Shown: one piece after another, positions 25,632 to 34,437 of the stretch
How the letters are laid out: each line of letters starts with the position of its first letter
Numbering within the stretch: position 1 is the first letter of the stretch
Origin: Pseudothermotoga_B sp051235805
Lineage (GTDB): Bacteria > Thermotogota > Thermotogae > Thermotogales > DSM-5069
Assembly: GCF_051235805.1 (NCBI RefSeq)
Contig: NZ_JBPNXV010000002.1
Location: forward strand, 62,001 to 126,000
DNA: 64,000 nt
Reading direction: 5' to 3'
Made by a program: the position numbers and the translations under genes
The notes under the pieces: model-generated
Told to the model about the DNA's origin: nothing
The model's input: the letters and a program-made list of their open reading frames with translations, nothing else
The model's database searches: none

Positions 25632-26894
25632 TTAGAACAGACTTGAGTCTGGTTCAGGCAACGGTGCTCCAACTTCTTTGAACAGTCCTCTGATCTTCTC
25701 ACCGAGTTCTCCTATAACCTTGGCTGGGTCTTCTTTGTTAAAGACAATTCTTGTGAAAGCCTGTCGATAAGTTTCGTTGAACTCTCCACCTTTTGCTCCA
25801 AGTCCAGGTATGAAGGAGATGATTGAATCAGCTGCAGCAGATTGGCTTACAACGCCTTGTGCGAGGATCTTCAAACCACCTTCGGGAATCTGACCGGTTG
25901 CCTCTTGAACTACTGGGAAGAACCCAATATTTTCTAAGATTGCTGTCTGAGCCTTTGGACTGGTCAGGAAATCCAGAAGTTTCAATGGCTCAGTCATATC
26001 TGCACCTTTTGGAACTGACAGACCAACCAGAACGATTATGTAACCTCTTCCCATCGGACCACGTGGAACTGGAGCAACGACAAAGTCATTGGGTCTTTCG
26101 ACGATCGCTTGTTTTATTCTGGCAGTGTGATCCCACGCTAAGAGAACCTCTTCTCTAAGAAGTGGTTGGTCCATATTGTCCCAAGTGGTGGCTGCTGGAT
26201 GAACGTATTTGAACAGTTCACGCAGATAGTTCCACATCTCGATTGCTTTTACGCTGTCAAATTTCACCGCCTGCGCACCTGTGTAGGACGGATAGATATG
26301 GCCATGCAGGAACCTGTGCCACAGCCCCTTTGGACCAAGAGGAAAGCCAAGTTGTGGTCTCTTTGTTTTCTCTTGCATGTTCTTAGCCCATTCAAGCAAG
26401 TTGTCATAAGTCCATTTTTCTGTTGCGTTCATCACATCATCTTTGGTTAGACCCTTGGGTAAGTAATCAAATGCCTTTTTGTTGATTGCCATCGCAAAGG
26501 TTGCCTGCAACCACGGGAAGAATACCTTTTGGTTTCCAGCATAGGTGTACCTTTCAAAGGTTGAAACAAAGGTCTTGCCCTCAAGTTTTACTTGCGAAAG
26601 ATCTGTGAGTAAGCCTTTTGAACCCATTGTGTAAAGACCACTTTGAAGATCTGCTATGAGATTTAGAACTATCCTTCCAGCCTTTTGCTCAGCTTCAACT
26701 CTGCTCAGCAAATCTGTGTACTCAAAGTTCAAAAACTCAATTTCAACACCCGAAGTTTTTGCAAAGTCACCCAGTAATCTGATCATGAACTCTCGTTCAG
26801 CCGCAGGTGTCATTTGGGTAGAACCAAAGTTGACCTTTGCCAAGACAAAGACTACAGATAATACCAGCGCAAGAACAACAAACCATCGCCTCAT
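25632..26894 (-). CDS. Sugar ABC transporter substrate-binding protein (family 1)
   Basis: A 420-residue exported protein with a signal peptide (residues 1-19, cleavage after LA). The extracellular-binding family 1 fold is recognisable (EFLNFEYTDLLSRVEAEQKAGRIVLNLIADLQ, PLKLLDFLTSPKAQTAILENIG). It is the first gene of the operon, with GGGGGTG before the ATG. The GH38 and glycosyltransferase genes downstream suggest a mannosylated solute as the ligand, but binding residues cannot be assigned from sequence. Confidence 0.88.
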   Translation of the reverse strand: MRRWFVVLALVLSVVFVLAKVNFGSTQMTPAAEREFMIRLLGDFAKTSGVEIEFLNFEYTDLLSRVEAEQKAGRIVLNLIADLQSGLYTMGSKGLLTDLSQVKLEGKTFVSTFERYTYAGNQKVFFPWLQATFAMAINKKAFDYLPKGLTKDDVMNATEKWTYDNLLEWAKNMQEKTKRPQLGFPLGPKGLWHRFLHGHIYPSYTGAQAVKFDSVKAIEMWNYLRELFKYVHPAATTWDNMDQPLLREEVLLAWDHTARIKQAIVERPNDFVVAPVPRGPMGRGYIIVLVGLSVPKGADMTEPLKLLDFLTSPKAQTAILENIGFFPVVQEATGQIPEGGLKILAQGVVSQSAAADSIISFIPGLGAKGGEFNETYRQAFTRIVFNKEDPAKVIGELGEKIRGLFKEVGAPLPEPDSSLF

Positions 26895-26954
26895 AAAAAC
26901 ACCCCCTTATTAAGTGAAAATATTTTTCGCATAATGGCTCATGATAGAAAATTT

Positions 26955-26992
26955 CCTACCATCTTTCTACCATATGTTACATATTTTGTCAA
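26955..26992 (-). promoter_or_regulatory. Promoter and direct-repeat site before the GH38 operon
   Basis: On the minus strand TTGACA (26992-26987) is followed after 17 bp by TAGAAA (26969-26964), a moderate promoter. Over it lie two copies of the plus-strand motif YCTACCAT (26955-26962 and 26966-26973) 11 bp apart, about one helical turn, and a nearby partly palindromic GATAGAAAATTTCC at 26943-26956. These are candidate RpiR binding sites. Confidence 0.45.
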
Positions 26993-27019
26993 TCGGTTTA
27001 ATATAAAACCTTCAAAGTG

Positions 27020-27475
27020 AACGAAGAATGAAAGGCTTAACTGCTCTGAAACTAAAGCAGGAGAATGCAGGTTCCACTTTGCTTAATGAAGAATATGAAA
27101 GATGGCAAACCCAACAAGCGAAGCAGGTGAGAACATTGAAGACAGCTTGAAACAGCTGATAGAGTACCGCAACTGTTCAGAAAAAGCAACTTTCTTGAAG
27201 TTGTTGGCTTAACGAAATCTTGATTCACTCGAAGAGTTAGAATCGAGCGGTTGTCATTGCTGCAAGAAAAGAATATCAAAGTCTTTATAGAACACCCAAG
27301 ACGGTGATGATAAAGAGGAAAGGCATTTCTGTTTAGCATACTCAAGTGTTCAGAAAATGACAGTTTTCTCTTTTCAAAGCAATGGTTCAACAAAATATCT
27401 TCAGACAATGTTTTGAGCGAAAATCAACGAAAACTTCAAAATGAGATAAGAGACCTTACTGAAAGTTTGTAGTAC
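27020..27475 (+). pseudogene. Probable decayed coiled-coil gene remnant
   Basis: Short plus-strand stretches with protein-like composition occur in shifting frames: LNEEYERWQTQQAKQVRTL near 27080, NIEDSLKQLIEYRN near 27135 and NQRKLQNEIRDLTESL ending at a TAG near 27472. They look like the remains of a helical coiled-coil protein broken by frameshifts. I cannot name the parent family. No intact frame with a ribosome-binding site is present. Confidence 0.35.
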
Positions 27476-27511
27476 GATTCTTTAGGAGAGTGAATTATTC
27501 TGTTCAAATTC

Positions 27512-28777
27512 GTGAAAGGTGCAGAGATCAGAGAACTTACACAAAAGGATTATCGCTGGAATTTCATTGTCAACTGTATCGATAACGCGTTTTTTAGCGT
27601 TGGTATGACCTTTGGTTCTGTTTTCACTTTGTTTCCCGTCTTTGCCAAGAACCTTGGTGCATCAAACATTGAACTTGGTCTCATCTCAGCCATAACAAAC
27701 TTGGGCTGGGGAATACCAGCGATCTGGGGTGCAAAATATGCAGAAAGATCTGCCAGAAAACTGAATCTTGTTCTTAAGGTGACGATGCTTGAAAGAATTC
27801 CTTATCTTTTCATGGCACTCATCAGTTTGTATCTGGTCGGTTCTTCATCCAAACTCTCACTGTATCTTTCAATCTCGATGATGGGCATTGCTGTCTTTGC
27901 GATGGGTTTTCTGGGACCACCTTGGATGAGCATGATAGAAAAGGTCATTGAACCACAAAGAAGAGGCACTTATTTCGCTATGGGCAGTGGTCTTGGAGCG
28001 ATACTTGGCATAGGTGGCTCGCTCATTGCAAAGAGTCTGCTGGCAAATCATCCTTTTCCGAAGAATTTCGCTTATGTGTTCTTCGTAGGTTTCATCTTCT
28101 TCATGTTATCCCTTCTCTTTCTGGCACTCACAAGGGAAGTTCCAGACAGACGAGTCTATGACGATGAACCTGTTATCGATTACATGCGAAAGATGAAATC
28201 TGTTTTCAAAGACAAGAACTTCAAAAATTTCCTCATAGAGAGAATTATCAACAGCTTCACCTTCAGCTCGAGTGGCTTTGTGACGGTGTACCTTTTAAGG
28301 AAGCTTTCACTTCCCGATGATGCCGCTGCGATCTTCACGGCAGTGGTTCTGTCTTCTCAAGGTCTTTCATCCTTTGTCTTTGGACCTCTGGGAGACAAAA
28401 TGGGGCACAAACTGAACTTACTCATAAGCAAGGTCTTTTATGTTTCAGCAATAATTACTGCACTACTCTCTAAAAGTGTAGTTCAAGCTTACGTTGTGTA
28501 TGCGTTCATGGGTATAGTGAACACGACAGGCAACGTTGGAAGCATGGCAATCACTCTGGACTTAACCTCCGGCAAGCGCAAAGAACTCTACATGGGTTCA
28601 CTCTATTTCTTGACAGCACCCTTTTCCTTCGTAGCACCGCTGATCTGTGGAAAGATGATCGATGCCTTTGGGTACGGTACACCTTTTTTTATAACGAGTG
28701 CGGTAGGCATCTTCAACCTTTTCTATCTTCTCAAATTCATCGTCGATCCAAGAGTGAAAAAGACTACTCAAGATTGA
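27512..28777 (+). CDS. Major facilitator superfamily transporter
   Basis: A 421-residue membrane protein with about twelve hydrophobic segments. MFS features include FGSVFTLFPVFAKNLGASNIELGLIS, NLGWGIPAIWGAKYAERSARK (loop 2-3) and the repeat GPLGDKMGHKLNLLISK in the second half. The substrate is unknown. The start is unclear: AGGAGAG (27484-27490) lies 22 bases before the GTG at 27512, but six and nine bases before in-frame ATT (27497) and CTG (27500) codons. The gene stands alone between two stretches of decayed sequence. Confidence 0.85.
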   Translation: MKGAEIRELTQKDYRWNFIVNCIDNAFFSVGMTFGSVFTLFPVFAKNLGASNIELGLISAITNLGWGIPAIWGAKYAERSARKLNLVLKVTMLERIPYLFMALISLYLVGSSSKLSLYLSISMMGIAVFAMGFLGPPWMSMIEKVIEPQRRGTYFAMGSGLGAILGIGGSLIAKSLLANHPFPKNFAYVFFVGFIFFMLSLLFLALTREVPDRRVYDDEPVIDYMRKMKSVFKDKNFKNFLIERIINSFTFSSSGFVTVYLLRKLSLPDDAAAIFTAVVLSSQGLSSFVFGPLGDKMGHKLNLLISKVFYVSAIITALLSKSVVQAYVVYAFMGIVNTTGNVGSMAITLDLTSGKRKELYMGSLYFLTAPFSFVAPLICGKMIDAFGYGTPFFITSAVGIFNLFYLLKFIVDPRVKKTTQD

Positions 28778-29400
28778 TAATCACAGTGTCTTATATTTGC
28801 TCACAAGCCATAACTGTTGTGGAAGATTTAAAGCACCTGCTCAAAGACGAAACCACAAGTTATCGACTAATTGATTTTGACGACCAGATGTTCAAGAGCA
28901 ACTCTATCACAAGCAGCAAGTCAATCTTCATTCGTTCGAAGTCAACTTCTCAAAAGATGTCCATTTATGTGAAATCATCGGGAATTATGAATGCTACGTC
29001 CGAAAAATATTTTATGAACCTTCAGCCATCAATCATGAGCTTGCAGAAAATATCGAGGTGCTCCAAGAGTGTGAGATCATGAATTCGAGCATAACAAACA
29101 ACGTTGAAAAACTTTCGCAGGGAAACTGCAAAAGCCTGTCTTGGCGCAGGACAGAACCTTCAATGAATTATCAGTAAACCATGTCGTTTCGATGTTGAAA
29201 GATGATTGCTTTGAAAAGAAGCTCTTTCAGCGTCTTTGAGATCGAGGATTTCTTCATTGTAACTTTTTACCCAGGAAAGGTTTTCTGTCTTTGAACCGCG
29301 TTCTGTGAGGTTCATTGTTTTCCTTTTTAGTTACGAAAGGAGTTTCAGACCATCACGCAGAAGATTGATAACTGTGAAGATTCGCTTGATTCTACGTTTC
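28778..29400 (+). pseudogene. Probable decayed gene remnant
   Basis: The first 300 bases read as one frame overlapping the MFS stop (TTGATAATC), but the better protein-like signal changes frame: VVEDLKHLLKDETTSYRLIDFDD near 28816-28885, then HKQQVNLHSFEVNFSKDVHL and HELAENIEVLQECEIMNSSI (about 28910-29095) one frame away. This looks like a frameshifted, decaying gene. The parent family is not recognised. Between 29100 and 29400 I see nothing more. Confidence 0.35.
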
Positions 29401-29415
29401 TTTTTATGATAAGAT
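29386..29415 (+). promoter_or_regulatory. Candidate promoter of the TM1266-like gene
   Basis: TTGATT (29386-29391) and TAAGAT (29410-29415) with an 18-bp spacer, about 30 bp before the start codon. It is a moderate match to the housekeeping consensus. Confidence 0.4.
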
Positions 29416-29447
29416 CATTATGTCAATGAGAGGGGGTGCTAACAAAG

Positions 29448-29714
29448 ATGGAAGAGATCTCAGTAAGAACGATAATGGCAATCCTTGTTGGCAAGAGAGA
29501 AAAGGCTGCCGTTGAGGTTCAAAAGCTTTTGACAGAGTTCGGTTGCTACATTAAGACGCGTCTGGGGCTCCACGAGGGAGCAGGCGAGAGTTGTTCACCA
29601 TCTGGTCTGATTATTCTTGAGCTTGTTGGTAGTGAATCAAAACACCAAGAACTCTGTCAAAGATTAAATCTCATTGACGGTGTAAAAGCCAAATGCATGA
29701 AGCTTGATTTTTAG
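29448..29714 (+). CDS. TM1266-like iron-only hydrogenase system regulator family
   Basis: An 88-residue protein with one ferredoxin-like (ACT/NikR C-terminal type) fold: TIMAILVGKREKAAVEVQKLL, CYIKTRLGLHEGAGESCSPSG, LIILELVGS and RLNLIDGVKAKCMK. It resembles the TM1266 family, which is often encoded near [FeFe]-hydrogenase maturation genes. No hydrogenase gene is in the window. The ATG at 29448 has AGGGGGTG nine bases upstream; a GTG at 29436 lies on that site. Followed by two terminator-like hairpins, so monocistronic. Confidence 0.8.
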   Translation: MEEISVRTIMAILVGKREKAAVEVQKLLTEFGCYIKTRLGLHEGAGESCSPSGLIILELVGSESKHQELCQRLNLIDGVKAKCMKLDF

Positions 29715-29732
29715 GTTGTAGTTAATACGAGA

Positions 29733-29763
29733 TAATGGTGGCGAACAGCAGACGCCACCATTA
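29733..29763 (+). terminator. Stem-loop terminator after the TM1266-like gene
   Basis: An 11-bp perfect stem (TAATGGTGGCG and CGCCACCATTA) with a 9-base loop, followed by ATTTT. It ends the 29448-29714 transcript. Confidence 0.75.
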
Positions 29764-29770
29764 ATTTTGG

Positions 29771-29794
29771 CGCTCAGTTGGTTTTGAGCGTTTT
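29771..29794 (+). terminator. Second, tandem terminator
   Basis: CGCTCA, eight bases, TGAGCG, then TTTT. A small stem directly behind the first terminator, probably a back-up. Confidence 0.55.
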
Positions 29795-29832
29795 CTGGTG
29801 ATGTAATCCTTCAAACAATCTATGGTAGAAAT

Positions 29833-29952
29833 GCCCGAATGGATGCGGCGGTGATTAAGGCGACAGATAAAGGCTACATCGTGGCTGGATACACTTGGTC
29901 AAACGATGGTGATGTTAGTAGGAATCATGCTCATGATGATGTTTGGATATAG
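29833..29952 (+). pseudogene. Fragment of a repeat-protein gene (delta-60-like), copy 1
   Basis: A 39-codon in-frame remnant containing KATDKGYIVAGYTWSNDGDV and then NHAHDDVWI before a TAG stop. The GYIVAGYT-SNDGDV pattern is that of repetitive surface or lipoprotein sequences with delta-60-like beta-propeller repeats. No start or upstream part is present. The same motif occurs in a second fragment at 44060-44188, on the far side of the defence island. Confidence 0.65.
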
Positions 29953-30093
29953 AGCTCGATGGACGTTGATTGACTGTTTTCTTTCAGCCAAGCTGTGGAA
30001 GCTTGTGTTGTTCCAACAAGAGAGAAAGTATAATAATAGAAAAGATAAAGTATAGATTCAATCACATCAACAGCTGCACAGAGGGGGGAGAAA

Positions 30094-30300
30094 ATGAACA
30101 AGAAACACTGGATAATGTTCATCGTGTGGATAGGTTTGGGCGTCTGGACACTCTTACCCATACCTGGGGCGAGCAAACCTTGTTTGATAGGATATTACGC
30201 ACACTGCACGTTCACACCCATCAGCACAGTGATGTGTTTCGTAGCTGCAGCGATAGTCTATTGGCGTGGTAGACGGAAGGGTAAAGAAACCACAAAGTGA
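30094..30300 (+). CDS. Small membrane protein, unknown function
   Basis: A 68-residue protein with two hydrophobic segments (about 6-24 and 42-59), a conserved-looking KPCLIGYYAHCTFTPIST segment with two cysteines between them, and a basic tail (RGRRKGKETTK). The two cysteines could face the outside and pair. It has a very strong ribosome-binding site (AGAGGGGGGAG) just before the ATG, and a TATAAT at 30029-30034. I do not recognise a named family. It is probably a real gene despite the decayed surroundings. Confidence 0.65.
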   Translation: MNKKHWIMFIVWIGLGVWTLLPIPGASKPCLIGYYAHCTFTPISTVMCFVAAAIVYWRGRRKGKETTK

Positions 30301-31332
30301 GGCTTCTTGGGGTTGAAAGATTCACCGTTATTACAGCTTTAGCATTAGGGCAGCGTAATTGCTGCGCAAGCGTTGTTTTGCCTGCAACAATTCTTGTGCA
30401 CCAGAACAATTTTCGTTCTTGACAGCAAATAACTGAAGCTGAAGGTAACTGAAAGAGAAAATCAAGACTGTGACATTTAATTCGTGAATCTTCAAACTCT
30501 CAGGGCAAGAATTTTATTAAAAGTATACAGATGTCCCTTTTTGTATGTTTTCGGACTTGGCAAGAGAATGGTTTTTTGAAATCAAAAGGAGTGACGGACC
30601 AACTTAAGCTTTGTATTAGCAACGGTGGGCTATTCAAAGCAGTGAATTTCAAGAAATAGACAAACTCATAAGCAGTGTGTTGCAAATTGTGGAAAGCAAA
30701 ACAACGATATTCAAATTAATTTGTTATAGAATATTTTCTACAACGCTCAATCTGTGTGTGTGATCAAAATATTTCAGAAGGAACAAAGCTCAAGGAAGCT
30801 TTCGAGTCATTCTAAAGAAGGAAGTGAAGTCTTCAAGACCTAAAGCAGAACAGATGAGGTATTTAATATTTGTTTGGATGCGGCAAAGACAAACAAATTG
30901 GTTGTGTTCTGTGCCATCTCACGCAAGAATGGTTTTGCAACTCACGAACCTTGAAGGAAAATCTAAAACACTTGGTGAATCTTATTATACATTGTGCTAT
31001 GATTGAAAAGGGGAGGGGTTCGTTTCGTCGGAAAACATCATCAAAAATGAGTTTTATTGAGTGTGAAGGTTCATAGGAAATTAAAGGAATATGGATTTGA
31101 AGACCTAAGAGTTTCTATCTGTCTGTACTTTTCAATCGAAGGCGGGGAAAAAGTTTCCTATGTAGAGCTTGGGTATATCAAACTTACGATGCAACTGTTA
31201 GCCGCTTGTTAAGAAATATGGTCTACAACTTTTCAGGAAACGCGAAGAACAAAAAAGACGGGAATATCTCAGTTGAGAGACTTTATATAGTGATGCTTTG
31301 GGAATAATGAAGTGAAAGGCGGGGGATTTAAA
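30301..31332. other. Decayed, gene-free stretch left of the defence island
   Basis: About 1 kb of AT-rich sequence with no convincing gene. It contains the left copy of a direct repeat (30530-30638). Short frames here have no ribosome-binding sites or family resemblance. The promoter of the defence operon must lie at its right end, but I could not find a pair of boxes with normal spacing. Confidence 0.45.
30530..30638. repeat. Left imperfect direct repeat flanking the defence island
   Basis: It begins GATGTCCCTTTTT and ends with a 23-bp block (30616-30638) identical to 44355-44377, starting TTAGCAACGG and ending GGGCTATTCAAA. Between the two ends the copies align with scattered differences and small indels (TTTTTGAAA, ACCAACTTAA versus GACTAACTCG). 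It has the same orientation as the right copy at 44264-44377. Confidence 0.75.
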
Positions 31333-34300
31333 ATGAAGAGTTTATATGAGCTTTGCGCACCGCGCGAGAGCGTCTTTGATGAAACAAAAAGAGACGACGT
31401 GTTAGATCTAACTGATTTAATCGAAAATAGGATAGACCCCCATCGATTTTTTGAGGAAACCTACCTAACCCAGGGCATGAAGATATTGTTCGAAACAGCC
31501 TTTAAGCGCTTCCACAGGCAGAATGCCGCAGCTGTAGTTAGGTTGACACAGAGCATGGGCGGCGGTAAAACGCATAACATGATTGCGCTTGGTCTTTTGG
31601 CAAAACACCCAGAGTTTCGGGGAAAGATAATGGAGGAAAAGTTTAAGGACAGTCCTCTTGGAAAAATTAAAGTTGTTGCATTCACAGGAAGAGAAAGCGA
31701 TGTTCCTTACGGTATATGGGGAGCAATCGCGGAACAACTTGGGAGAAAGGAAATGTTCAAAGACTATTATTCACCATTGCAAGCACCTGGGCAAAGTGCG
31801 TGGGTGAACCTTTTAAAAGGAGAACCGCTCTTAATTCTTCTTGACGAGTTACCCCCATATTTAGAAAATGCTAAAGCAAAACAGGTTGGCGATTCTAACT
31901 TGGCAACGGTAACTACTACAGCCTTGGCAAATCTTTTCAACGCTCTAAACAAAGAAGAACTTTCTAATGTATGTCTTGTTATTTCAGACTTGCGGGCTAC
32001 GTATGAAAGCGGGAGTGAACTTTTACAATCTTCCTTCAAAGAACTTGAAAATGAGGTCAATCGTTTAGCCATAAATATTGAACCAGTTAATATGACTTCG
32101 GATGAAATATATCACATTTTAAGGAAGAGACTTTTTAAAGTTTTACCTTCAGATGTAGAGATAAATGAGGTGGCGAATGCCTATAAACAAGCCGTTTTAG
32201 AAGCAAGGCAAATGGGCTATACCAATGTTTCACCTGACCAGATCTTCATCGGGATAAAGGATTCTTATCCTTTTCATCCTTCAATAAGAGACCTTTATGC
32301 AAGATTTAAAGAAAACCCAGGTTTTCAGCAGACAAGAGGCTTACTTAGATTAATGCGCATAGTTGTCTCTCAGCTTTATAGAGGTGATAATCCAAAAGCC
32401 AAAAATAAATATTTGATAAACGCTTACGATTTTGACTTGAATGACCATGAAATGCTAACTGCGATTACTCAGGTTAAGCCATCGCTTGCCAATGCTATTG
32501 CTCATGATATTGCTTCAAATGGAAAATCCGTTGCGGAAATAGTTGATGCAACAATGGGAGAAACCCACATGCAGGACCTTGCAAAGCTTATACTTGTCTC
32601 CTCTTTAGCAGATGTACCAAATGCACTTTTAGGACTTTCACTTCAGGAAACAATAGGATACTTATGTGAACCGGGAAAGGATATTACCCGTGTAAAAAGG
32701 GCTCTTGACGAATTTGTCATGAGGGCTTGGTATCTTCATACCGACAGAGATGGTAGGTTATATTTCCAAAACACAAGAAACTTAATAGCAGAACTTAATT
32801 CTTTGGTGGATTCTTACGATAACGAAAGTGCTAAAAAAGAATTGAGGACCTTCCTTGAGGGAAAATTCAAACCCACTATTGGAGATTGCTACCAAAAGAT
32901 TTTAGTTTTTCCTGCTGTTGATGAAATAAGGCTTTCTGAAGATAAAGTTACCCTGGTTATATTTGAACCGTATACGGGAGGACCAGGTTTACACCCTGAT
33001 TTGCAAAAATTCTATGAAAACGAAAAATACAAGAACAGGGTAATGTTTCTCTCGGGTTCCAGGAGCACAATGGAAAAGCTCCTGCATGCAGCTAAAGAAC
33101 ATAAAGCAATTAATGAAATAATTAACAGAATGGAAAACGAAGATAAAGTTCCCGCAAACAATCCGCAATACCAGAAGGCTCTTGAAAAAAGAGACAGGAT
33201 AGTATTGGAACTTTTGCAAGCAGCGAGGGAGACTTTTACGCAGCTATACTATCCTGCAAAGACTGGTCTTTTAAAAGGTGACTTTTTGATGGAGTTTACG
33301 AGTAATGAATATAACGGAGAAAAGCAAATAAGGGATGTTTTAATACAGCGACAGAAATTCACTACGGATATCACAGGCGATACTTTCAGAAGAAAATGCG
33401 AAGACAGATTGTTTACCCAAAAAGAAATGCGGTGGAACGATGTAAAAGAGCGAGCAGCTACCAATCCTTCATGGCAGTGGCATATTCCTACCGCACTTGA
33501 TAATTTAAAAGAGGAGATGCTCAAAAAGAGCATATGGCGTGAAGTTGGTGGCTACATAGACAAAGGTCCGTTCCCCAAAGAAAAGACCAGTGTTCAAATT
33601 CAGGAATTGCGAAGAGATGAAGGAACAGGTGAAGTAATCTTGAAAATCACGCCGCTTTATGGAGATAAGGTGTATTATGAAGTTGGCTCTGTAGCAACCG
33701 AAGCTTCAAACCTTGTGGAAAATCTGTATGAGTTTAGGACAAAAGAAGTAAAACTTTCGTTCTTATGTGTTGACAGCAGTGGCGAACACGAAACAGGCGA
33801 ACCAGTCGAATGGGTTAACAAAATAGAACTTAAGTATCGAGAGTACAACAAGGGAACGAGTAAGGTTGTTGAATTGAAATCCATTCCTCCAGTTACCATA
33901 AAATACACAACAGATGGTTCTAATCCGAAGGAAAACGGAGGTATATACGAGGGCCAGATCCTAGTCCCTGAAAACTGTACATATGTTGTAGCAGTCGCAG
34001 AAGCCAAAGGGGTTTATTCAAATACCCTGGAAATAAAGATAGGCAAGGAAAAGTTCAATGTAGACGTTGGAAAACCGTTGGCACTCAACAAACGTCAGAG
34101 AACAAATGATACCAAAGAAACCTATGAAGAACTTGATTTGCTCAAAAAGTACAATGCAAAAATCGGTGATATTATAGTGACTTTTTATAAGGAAAAAGAG
34201 ACAAACGGCAATAGAAGTTGGTTGGAGTTAACTTTCGATTCTTCTATGAAAATAGATATAGATAAACTCGAAAACACCATAGACAATATAAGAAGCAACT

Positions 34301-34437
34301 TTATGAACGATGGAGTAATAAATATCAATTTTGAATACGGCACTATCCATTTTAATACTGGCCAGGATTTTTTGGATTGGGTTGCAGAGAAGAAGATGGA
34401 GCTAAAAGATTTTAAAGAACAGGAGATCGTTCAATAA
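31333..34437 (+). CDS. DUF499 anti-phage-associated AAA+ ATPase
   Basis: A 1034-residue ATPase, first gene of the defence operon. Walker A is LTQSMGGGKT (residues 71-80), Walker B PLLILLDELPPYL near 165-178; the middle region continues the DUF499 family (GYTNVSPDQIFIGIKDSYPFHPS). Near residues 860-920 sits a chitobiase-C-terminal-like beta-sandwich (IKYTTDGSNPKENGGIYEGQ), unusual in a DNA-defence ATPase. The ATG at 31333 has GGCGGGGG upstream; a start at 31312 lacks a site. DUF499 proteins accompany DUF1156 methylases and DUF3780 proteins in anti-phage operons, as here. Confidence 0.87.
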   Translation: MKSLYELCAPRESVFDETKRDDVLDLTDLIENRIDPHRFFEETYLTQGMKILFETAFKRFHRQNAAAVVRLTQSMGGGKTHNMIALGLLAKHPEFRGKIMEEKFKDSPLGKIKVVAFTGRESDVPYGIWGAIAEQLGRKEMFKDYYSPLQAPGQSAWVNLLKGEPLLILLDELPPYLENAKAKQVGDSNLATVTTTALANLFNALNKEELSNVCLVISDLRATYESGSELLQSSFKELENEVNRLAINIEPVNMTSDEIYHILRKRLFKVLPSDVEINEVANAYKQAVLEARQMGYTNVSPDQIFIGIKDSYPFHPSIRDLYARFKENPGFQQTRGLLRLMRIVVSQLYRGDNPKAKNKYLINAYDFDLNDHEMLTAITQVKPSLANAIAHDIASNGKSVAEIVDATMGETHMQDLAKLILVSSLADVPNALLGLSLQETIGYLCEPGKDITRVKRALDEFVMRAWYLHTDRDGRLYFQNTRNLIAELNSLVDSYDNESAKKELRTFLEGKFKPTIGDCYQKILVFPAVDEIRLSEDKVTLVIFEPYTGGPGLHPDLQKFYENEKYKNRVMFLSGSRSTMEKLLHAAKEHKAINEIINRMENEDKVPANNPQYQKALEKRDRIVLELLQAARETFTQLYYPAKTGLLKGDFLMEFTSNEYNGEKQIRDVLIQRQKFTTDITGDTFRRKCEDRLFTQKEMRWNDVKERAATNPSWQWHIPTALDNLKEEMLKKSIWREVGGYIDKGPFPKEKTSVQIQELRRDEGTGEVILKITPLYGDKVYYEVGSVATEASNLVENLYEFRTKEVKLSFLCVDSSGEHETGEPVEWVNKIELKYREYNKGTSKVVELKSIPPVTIKYTTDGSNPKENGGIYEGQILVPENCTYVVAVAEAKGVYSNTLEIKIGKEKFNVDVGKPLALNKRQRTNDTKETYEELDLLKKYNAKIGDIIVTFYKEKETNGNRSWLELTFDSSMKIDIDKLENTIDNIRSNFMNDGVININFEYGTIHFNTGQDFLDWVAEKKMELKDFKEQEIVQ

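Noticed and set aside
28774..29082. A 102-codon frame overlapping the MFS stop by TTGA
   Set aside because: The coupling looked promising, but the composition is poor and the better coding signal switches frame, so I treat it as a decayed remnant rather than a gene.
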